DNA of 6,291 bases, taken from positions 1-6,291 of the forward strand of contig JAQTXY010000128.1 in assembly GCA_028688535.1 (NCBI GenBank), written 5' to 3'. This DNA is from Methanothrix sp. GTDB lineage: Archaea; Halobacteriota; Methanosarcinia; Methanotrichales; Methanotrichaceae. Under the pieces are notes generated by a model. It was not told where the DNA came from. It worked only from the letters and a program-made list of their open reading frames with translations, and ran no database searches. Both the position numbers and the translations under genes were made by a program. Of this stretch, positions 1 through 5,179 are shown piece after piece (the stretch's first letter is position 1; each line of letters opens with the position of its first letter).

Positions 1-3000
1 CTTCCCGACTCATACTGCAGGATATCGCCTTTCGCTGCCCATGCCCATGAGATCTCATCGGTTTTATTTGCCGGCAAGAGCGAAATATACATATCGAAGG
101 CCTGCAGAGATTCGTTAATCCTGCCCAGCACGCTCAGAGCAAATGCTTTGCCCTCCCATGCATTGGGATTTTTTGGATATATCTCCAGGGCATGGTTGAA
201 AGCCGCGAGAGACTGGTTATGCCTGCCTTCATCATAAAGAACGCCGCGCACCTTTGTATATCTTGTATTGCATAGAATACGGCCTTTGCCTATCCAGGCA
301 TCAATATTTTTTGGATCGATCCTCAAGGCTCTATTGTATGCTGCAAGAGACTGGTCGAATTGGCTCGTATTCCTGCCAAAATCCGAGAGGGCATTGCCTT
401 TGCCAAGCCATGCCTTTGAATCCATGAGATTCGCATCGATGGACCGATTGTAAATTTCCAGGGCTTTATCGAAAGCCTTATCGGCCTTTTTAAAAGATCC
501 GCTTTCCAATAGATCATGGCCTTCTTTCATCCAGTATTCTGCGGTTGTGTTCTTCCCACCAACTGGAGCTAGCATGTAACCTAGCTCCTTCGCCCGAGCA
601 TTGGCTGATTCCGCCTCAACCTGGCGTCCCAATGCCAATAGAGCCCGCCCTTTTTCATTCCAGGCCGAGGCATCAGAGGGATTCAACTCTATGGCTCTGT
701 TGGAAGCATTCAGAGCCTCGTCAGCTCTACCTGCCATCAGAAGAGTCTTGCTCTTTTGGAACCATACGGATGCCAGTTCCTTGGTCGAATTGGTTCGAGT
801 GTTTTCGATAGATTTGTTATAGGCTTCAAGGGACTCGTTATATTTGTGCAGGTTTGCAAGGGCATCGGCTTTGGAGATCCAAGCCCCTCTATTCTTTGGA
901 TCGATATTGATAGCGGTATCAAGTGCTCTAACAGCATCCACGTACTTCTGTTGAGCTAGTAAGACGCTGCCTTTGCCTATCCAAGCCTCTACATACTTTG
1001 GATTTATCTCAATAGCTTTGTCAAGGCTTTTGATTGACTCGTTGTATTTGTCTGGCTCATGTTTAGATAGGGCTATAAAAAGCAAGGTGTCGCCTTTTTT
1101 GAACCAGGCTTCTGCATATCGAGGATTTATCTCAGTCGCCCTGTCAAAGGCTTTGATGGCATCATCAAATCCCTCATTCTTGACCAAGGCCAGATTGATG
1201 AGAGCTTCCCCTTTGCTTAGCCAGGCATTGGCATTCTTGGGATCTAATAAAATTGCTTTATCGAATGCTTGTACAGCTTGCTCATTAGAACCGTTAGCAC
1301 TCAGCTCATAGCCCTTTTGCAACCAGTAACCTGCGGTGTTCTCCTGCGCTACAGTGACCGTAAATGCCCCAAGCTCCTTGGCCTCTGCGAAGGCGGCGTC
1401 CGCCTCTGAGGTTCGGCCCAATGACTTCAGCGCCTCTCCTTTGGCATACCAGGCATAACCATCTTTAGGATCTATCTGCAGGGCTCTTTCGTAATATTTG
1501 AGGGCATCATCGTATTTGCCCAGGACTGCCGAGAGCAGGATGCCTCCGTTGATCAAGAGATCTTTATCCTGGGAGGCCAGCTCAATGACCTTTTCTAAAG
1601 CTTCTGTAGTCTCATTGTAGTTGCCCTGTTCAGCGAAAAGATGAGCCTTTTCAAACCAGATCTGGGCCTTTTCAGAGTCCTGCGAAGCTGCCTCGAGAGC
1701 TTCATCTAAAATCTCCAAGGACTCGTTATATCTGCCCAGATTCAGCAATGCATTGGCCTTGACCAACCAAATATTCGCCTGCTGCGAATTTTTCATGGCC
1801 GCCTGGTCGTATGCCTTGAGAGCATCCTCATAAAGGCTATTATTGTGTGTTGATCCGGCCCAGCGGCTGAGGACTGCGCCCTTATCCATCCAGGCTTCTG
1901 CATTCTCCGGATCAAGATCGATAGCCCTGTTATAGGCTGCTATAGATTCGTTGTATCTGGAATGATTGAGCGGCCCCATTAGGCCAAGCGCAAAGCCTTT
2001 GCCTGCCCAGGCATCCACGTTCTTTGGAGCGATCTCGATGGCATAATCGAAGGCCCTAACAGATTCTTCTGAAATATTTGTGAAATTCTCAGGGTCGTTC
2101 AAGCCATACTTCAAGGCCAGGTTGTCGAGAGCATATCCCTTATTCAACCATGCGTCTATATATCTCGGGTTCAGCTCGATGGCCTTCTCATAGGCTGCTA
2201 TTGCTTCCTCGTACCTGCCAAGGCCCGCAAGGGCATTGCCCTTTCCATACCAGACGTAGGATCTCTTGGGATTCCTCTCCGTTATGCCCTCATATTCGCT
2301 TAGCGACTGATTGTATGCTTCCACGGCCTCCTCATGCCTGCCCATGTTTTCCAGGACCATGGCCTTGCCGATTCTGGCGTTCTGCGGGTAGCGAGGATCG
2401 ATCTCTATGGCCTTATCGTAGGATTTGAGGGCCTCGTCGTTTCTTCCCTGGTTTCTCTGAACCTCCCCTTTGCCGTACCAGGCTTTAGCAAGCTGGTAGC
2501 TGTGCAGGTAGCTGTTTTTGGGCAACTGCGGAACGATTTCCAGAACCCTGTCGTAAAGCTCCCCCGCCTCCTGGTATCTTCCCAGACTTCGCAGAACATT
2601 TCCTTTGCCCACCAGGGCTTCGGCATCTTCGGGATCGATCTCCAGGGCGCTATCATAAGCCTGGAGAGACTCGTTATACCGGCCAAGCTCTGATGCCAGG
2701 AGGAAGGCCTTTAAATTCCAGTCTCTGATGCTCTTTGGCTCCACGTTCGTAGCGTTGTCCAGTGCTTCTACTGCCTCCTGGTACCTTCCCTGCTCCTCCA
2801 GGAGCTGTCCTTTGTATTGCCAGGCCTCGGACAGATTCATGTAGAAATCCCGGCCGGAAGCCACCCAGCCGATGATGGTGTCAACATCCTCGACGGACTT
2901 GTTGTAGGCATGAGCTGCTTCCTCCTCGCGTCCCAGCTTCTCCAGGACCCTGCCTTTGGAATACCAGATATAGGGATAGTCGAAGATTCTCTGCTCCTCG

Positions 3001-3686
3001 CTTTGGTAGAGCTCGAAGATCCTGTCATATGCTTGGACTGCTTCTTCATCTCTCCCCAATTTGGGAAGAGCCATAGCTTTGCCCATCCAGGCCTCGACGT
3101 CGGACTCGTTCAGCTCGATGGCCTTCTCCTGGGCTGCTAGCGCTTCTCCACTTCGGCCCATCTGGGATAGAGCTGTGCCCTTACCCCGCCAGGCCTCGGA
3201 AAGAGCAGAAGTATCGGAGCCTGCCACTTCGATGGCCTTCTCGTATGCCAGAAGGGATTCATTCAGCTTGCCCGGATCAGCAGTGACGATGTACTCCTGA
3301 TAGAGGACGAAGCCCTTGCCGGACCAGGATCTGGCACTCTTTGGATCGATATCAATAGCTTTGTCACAGGCCTGAATGGCTTCGACAAAGGTTGTGTTTT
3401 GTTCTTCTCCGGAGAGCTCCAGATTTGCATTGCTGAGGGCTTTGCACTTGGCGCACCAGGCCGCTTCGTATTCGGGATTCAGCTTGATGGCCTGGTCATA
3501 GGCATCAAGTGCTTCCTGCCAGGACCCAATCTTTTCCAGCTCCTGGCCGCTCTTATACCAGCTCTCTGCGGTCTTCTCCTGCGCCAGAGCGCAGGCAGAG
3601 AGCGCCGCCAGCGCCAGCAGGCCGAAGGCCAAACTGGCCCACAACCCGTTATTTTTCTGTCTTTTCCCCACTCCAATTTTTTTCAA
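1..3686 (-). CDS. Giant exported TPR-repeat protein (at least 1228 aa), 3' end missing
   Basis: I checked the frame triplet by triplet from 3686 to the left edge and found no stop: 1228 complete codons, with the end outside the window. The start is TTG at 3684-3686, five bases after GAGGTGA and directly before a signal peptide. An in-frame TAA at 3702-3704 bounds the frame upstream, and the first in-frame ATG is only at residue 176. The mature chain has about 31 TPR units in three blocks (residues 36-773, 780-1037 and 1046 onward). The blocks are separated by segments resembling a protein C-terminus joined to a mature N-terminus. I count 27 N-X-S/T sequons. Cysteines after the signal peptide are only C78, C81, C107 and C1139. 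No enzymatic domain is visible. The likely role is a long extracellular solenoid that binds or displays other proteins; the partner is unknown. It is the third gene of the cluster, 46 bases after the previous stop. Confidence 0.93.
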   Translation of the reverse strand, partial: MKKIGVGKRQKNNGLWASLAFGLLALAALSACALAQEKTAESWYKSGQELEKIGSWQEALDAYDQAIKLNPEYEAAWCAKCKALSNANLELSGEEQNTTFVEAIQACDKAIDIDPKSARSWSGKGFVLYQEYIVTADPGKLNESLLAYEKAIEVAGSDTSALSEAWRGKGTALSQMGRSGEALAAQEKAIELNESDVEAWMGKAMALPKLGRDEEAVQAYDRIFELYQSEEQRIFDYPYIWYSKGRVLEKLGREEEAAHAYNKSVEDVDTIIGWVASGRDFYMNLSEAWQYKGQLLEEQGRYQEAVEALDNATNVEPKSIRDWNLKAFLLASELGRYNESLQAYDSALEIDPEDAEALVGKGNVLRSLGRYQEAGELYDRVLEIVPQLPKNSYLHSYQLAKAWYGKGEVQRNQGRNDEALKSYDKAIEIDPRYPQNARIGKAMVLENMGRHEEAVEAYNQSLSEYEGITERNPKRSYVWYGKGNALAGLGRYEEAIAAYEKAIELNPRYIDAWLNKGYALDNLALKYGLNDPENFTNISEESVRAFDYAIEIAPKNVDAWAGKGFALGLMGPLNHSRYNESIAAYNRAIDLDPENAEAWMDKGAVLSRWAGSTHNNSLYEDALKAYDQAAMKNSQQANIWLVKANALLNLGRYNESLEILDEALEAASQDSEKAQIWFEKAHLFAEQGNYNETTEALEKVIELASQDKDLLINGGILLSAVLGKYDDALKYYERALQIDPKDGYAWYAKGEALKSLGRTSEADAAFAEAKELGAFTVTVAQENTAGYWLQKGYELSANGSNEQAVQAFDKAILLDPKNANAWLSKGEALINLALVKNEGFDDAIKAFDRATEINPRYAEAWFKKGDTLLFIALSKHEPDKYNESIKSLDKAIEINPKYVEAWIGKGSVLLAQQKYVDAVRALDTAINIDPKNRGAWISKADALANLHKYNESLEAYNKSIENTRTNSTKELASVWFQKSKTLLMAGRADEALNASNRAIELNPSDASAWNEKGRALLALGRQVEAESANARAKELGYMLAPVGGKNTTAEYWMKEGHDLLESGSFKKADKAFDKALEIYNRSIDANLMDSKAWLGKGNALSDFGRNTSQFDQSLAAYNRALRIDPKNIDAWIGKGRILCNTRYTKVRGVLYDEGRHNQSLAAFNHALEIYPKNPNAWEGKAFALSVLGRINESLQAFDMYISLLPANKTDEISWAWAAKGDILQYESG
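3..575 (-). repeat. TPR block 3 of the giant protein (at least 5 units, cut by the edge)
   Basis: Residues 1038-1228. It opens with NTTAEYWMKEG, again like a mature N-terminus, and its first unit is the 41-residue variant. Anchor Trp residues are at 1052, 1093, 1131, 1177 and 1216. The block continues past the left edge. Confidence 0.78.
576..1349 (-). repeat. TPR block 2 of the giant protein (7 units)
   Basis: Residues 780-1037. It opens with AQENTAGYW, which resembles a mature N-terminus just after signal cleavage, and closes with ARAKELGY, which resembles a C-terminus. Anchor Trp residues are at 788, 822, 861, 902, 936, 975 and 1009. At about 258 residues it would be a plausible small TPR protein by itself. 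Confidence 0.8.
1368..3581 (-). repeat. TPR block 1 of the giant protein (about 19 units)
   Basis: Residues 36-773. Anchor Trp residues occur at 43, 77, 121, 166, 200, 241, 289, 323, 403, 479, 513, 560, 599, 640, 677 and 746, and three units have another residue at this place (358, 438, 711). Spacing is mostly 34-35 with longer units of 41, 44-45 and 47-48 residues. The block ends in AAFAEAKELG, the same tail as the C-terminus of the gene at 5180-6291. Confidence 0.85.
1372..1409. repeat. 38-bp near-identical repeat, copy inside the giant gene
   Basis: This stretch matches 5196-5233 at 33 of 38 positions in the same orientation, with all five differences being transitions. It encodes SEADAAFAEAKEL, the end of TPR block 1. 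Confidence 0.75.
3582..3686 (-). other. Signal peptide of the giant TPR protein
   Basis: Residues 1-35: a long basic start (KKIGVGKRQKNNG), a hydrophobic core (residues 15-29) and ALA before Q36, a good signal-peptidase I site. The core also ends in LSAC (residues 29-32), which fits a lipobox, so lipid anchoring at C32 is an alternative. A signal peptide directly after the TTG supports that start. Confidence 0.8.
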
Positions 3687-3691
3687 TTCAG

Positions 3692-3698
3692 TCACCTC
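3692..3698 (-). promoter_or_regulatory. Shine-Dalgarno site GAGGTGA of the giant gene, selecting a TTG start
   Basis: The minus strand reads GAGGTGA, then five bases (CTGAA), then TTG. A GTG in the same frame lies inside the motif itself and so cannot be the start. No ATG exists in this frame near here, so the motif and the following signal peptide together fix TTG as the initiator. The site lies in the 46-base gap after the 469-aa gene. Confidence 0.75.
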
Positions 3699-3732
3699 TT
3701 TTTAATGCAACAAAAAAGTTTTGAAGATGGGA

Positions 3733-5142
3733 TCACTTCTCATACCCCAGCTTTTCGGCCACGTAAGACGATTCAAAGGCATCCTGAACCAAACCCAGCG
3801 CCCTCTGGGCTTCTCCCTTGCCATGCCAGGCATCGCTGTACATAGGACTCAGATCAATGGCCTTGTCATATGCTGCCATAGCTTCCTTGCTCTTTCCTTG
3901 TGCACGCAGCACATCGCCTTTGCCTATCCAGGCAGAGGCGGCATAGGAAGAGTCTGGCGAAGAGGACATCTCGACTGCCCGGTCATAGGATTTTATGGCC
4001 TCATCGTATTCATTCGACTTGAATTGGGCCCCGGCTTTCAGGAGCACCAGGCGGATGTCGCCTGGGTCCTTCACCAGTGCTCTCTCTGAAGCATCCACGG
4101 CCTTGACGAATGCCTTCCGAGCCTCATCATTCTGGCCTGTCTTGTTGAGCGCGTCTCCCTTTCCCACCCAGGCCATGGCAAGCTCTATACTGCCGTTAGA
4201 TGGCAGCAGCTCGATGGCTCTATCGTAAGCCTGTAGAGATTCGTTGTACCTCTTTTGTTCGGCAAGCTGGCTGGCCTTATCGCTCCAGGTCTGCACATCA
4301 TCAGGATCGACCTGGAGTGCTTGTTCATAGGCAGCCAGTGATTCGTTGTATCTGCCCAGCTCCCCCAAATAGCCAGCTTTCATGCGCCAGGCGGCCACAT
4401 TATTCGGATCCAGTTCCGTGACATTGTCCAAGGCTTTTGAGGCCTCACTTCTGCGGTCCGCAAAATCTAATGTCTGGACCTTGGCCATCCAGACCTCTAC
4501 ACGCCCTGTGACATCGTCGGTAGGCATCAGCTCCAGGACCTGGTCGAAGACCTCCAGGGACTCGTTGTACCTTCCCATGAACTCCAGAAACTCGCCTTTG
4601 CGAGACAGGAGATCAATGTCTTCGGGATTGATCTCGATGGCTCGGTCCATGGCCTGCAGACCCTCCTCGCTCTTGCCGATCCTGTAAAGTATCTCCGCCT
4701 TGCCTCTCCAGGAGCTGGCGTTTTTCGGGTCCCGCTCAAGGCTTCCGCTGTAAAGCTGCAGGGCTTTCTCTTGAGCTTTTAGGGAGTCTTCAGGCCTTCC
4801 CAGGTCTTCGAGGGTCAGGCTTTTTAAATACCAGGTCTTAGCGTCTTCTGGATTTCTCTTCAGGTCTTCATCCATCAGGCCCAGCGCCTTCTCGTAGGCT
4901 CGAGTGGATTCATTTTCCTTGCCCAAAACGTGAAGCTCCAAAGCCTTGCGGCGCCAGGCGCTCACATTCCCTGGATCGATCTTCAAGACCTCATCGTAAG
5001 CAGATATGGCCTCCTCATTGGTGCCGTTATGCGAAAATGCAAGGGCTGTGTTCATCCAATAGTCTGTCATATTATCCTGCGCCTGTGAGCAGGTGCAGAG
5101 CATAGCTACAGCTAACAAAGCGATGGCAAATACTGCTTTCAT
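3733..5142 (-). CDS. Exported TPR-repeat protein, 12 units, complete
   Basis: This is a complete 469-residue protein. The ATG start is fixed by GAGGTGG seven bases upstream and by the signal peptide that follows directly (residues 1-21, likely cleaved after SQA, leaving Q22). From residue 27 to the end the chain is twelve TPR units with no other domain. Units 2, 3 and 9 are 41 residues long and units 5 and 8 are 39; the rest are about 34. The sequence G-R-Y-N-E-S or a close variant occurs at N77, N193, N266 and N300, always at the helix A/B turn, and there are 11 N-X-S/T sequons in total. The only cysteines (C16, C18) are in the signal peptide, so the mature protein is cysteine-free. It ends in AEKLGYEK, like the upstream gene. 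The likely role is an extracellular protein-binding scaffold; the partner is unknown. It is the middle gene of three same-strand paralogues. Confidence 0.95.
   Translation of the reverse strand: MKAVFAIALLAVAMLCTCSQAQDNMTDYWMNTALAFSHNGTNEEAISAYDEVLKIDPGNVSAWRRKALELHVLGKENESTRAYEKALGLMDEDLKRNPEDAKTWYLKSLTLEDLGRPEDSLKAQEKALQLYSGSLERDPKNASSWRGKAEILYRIGKSEEGLQAMDRAIEINPEDIDLLSRKGEFLEFMGRYNESLEVFDQVLELMPTDDVTGRVEVWMAKVQTLDFADRRSEASKALDNVTELDPNNVAAWRMKAGYLGELGRYNESLAAYEQALQVDPDDVQTWSDKASQLAEQKRYNESLQAYDRAIELLPSNGSIELAMAWVGKGDALNKTGQNDEARKAFVKAVDASERALVKDPGDIRLVLLKAGAQFKSNEYDEAIKSYDRAVEMSSSPDSSYAASAWIGKGDVLRAQGKSKEAMAAYDKAIDLSPMYSDAWHGKGEAQRALGLVQDAFESSYVAEKLGYEK
5080..5142 (-). other. Signal peptide of the 469-aa TPR protein
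   Basis: Residues 1-21: a single Lys, then a hydrophobic core (AVFAIALLAVAML), then CTCSQA with a likely signal-peptidase I cut before Q22. LCTC is not a good lipobox. The mature protein would begin QDNMTDYW. Confidence 0.8.
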
Positions 5143-5149
5143 TTACAAA

Positions 5150-5156
5150 CCACCTC
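5150..5156 (-). promoter_or_regulatory. Shine-Dalgarno site GAGGTGG of the 469-aa gene
   Basis: The minus strand reads GAGGTGG, then seven bases, then ATG. It matches the archaeal anti-Shine-Dalgarno sequence (16S 3' end with CACCUCC) over GAGGTG and decides the start codon. It lies in the 37-base gap after the upstream stop, which shows no promoter or hairpin, supporting cotranscription. Confidence 0.8.
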
Positions 5157-5179
5157 TAACTTCTTTAAAATGAGTGGGG

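Noticed and set aside
973..1311. Plus-strand open frame of 112 codons with repeated F-G-[FS]-I-[SK]-like motifs
   Set aside because: The periodic motifs are the antisense reading of the repeated TPR codons on the minus strand. The same applies to the other plus-strand frames, such as 2334-2693, 2817-3140 and 3721-4089.
1323..1382. Internal junction as a frameshift or sequencing error joining two genes
   Set aside because: The frame is continuous with TPR sequence on both sides, and no stop, start codon or Shine-Dalgarno sequence remains between them. A single-base error would not remove a spacer and a signal peptide.
2405..2686. Minus-strand open frames in other registers, such as 2405-2686, 3479-3676, 4527-4739 and 5143-5331
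   Set aside because: Each lies within or across a longer TPR reading frame and shows no TPR or other domain. They are out-of-frame shadows of the real genes.
3699..3712. ATTAAAAAG on the minus strand as an archaeal TATA box
   Set aside because: It is too close to the start codon: the transcript would begin inside the coding region and lose the Shine-Dalgarno site.
3699..3718. T6 run and a CTTTTT/AAAAAG inverted repeat in the gap before the giant gene, as a terminator
   Set aside because: The stem is six mostly A-T pairs around a nine-base loop and too weak. A short T-run may cause some termination in archaea, but the tight gap and downstream Shine-Dalgarno site favour readthrough.
3399..3845. 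A plus-strand open frame of 148 codons that spans a gene gap
   Set aside because: It overlaps the start of the giant gene and the end of the 469-aa gene on the other strand. It has no Shine-Dalgarno sequence or recognisable domain, and its composition is that of antisense TPR codons.
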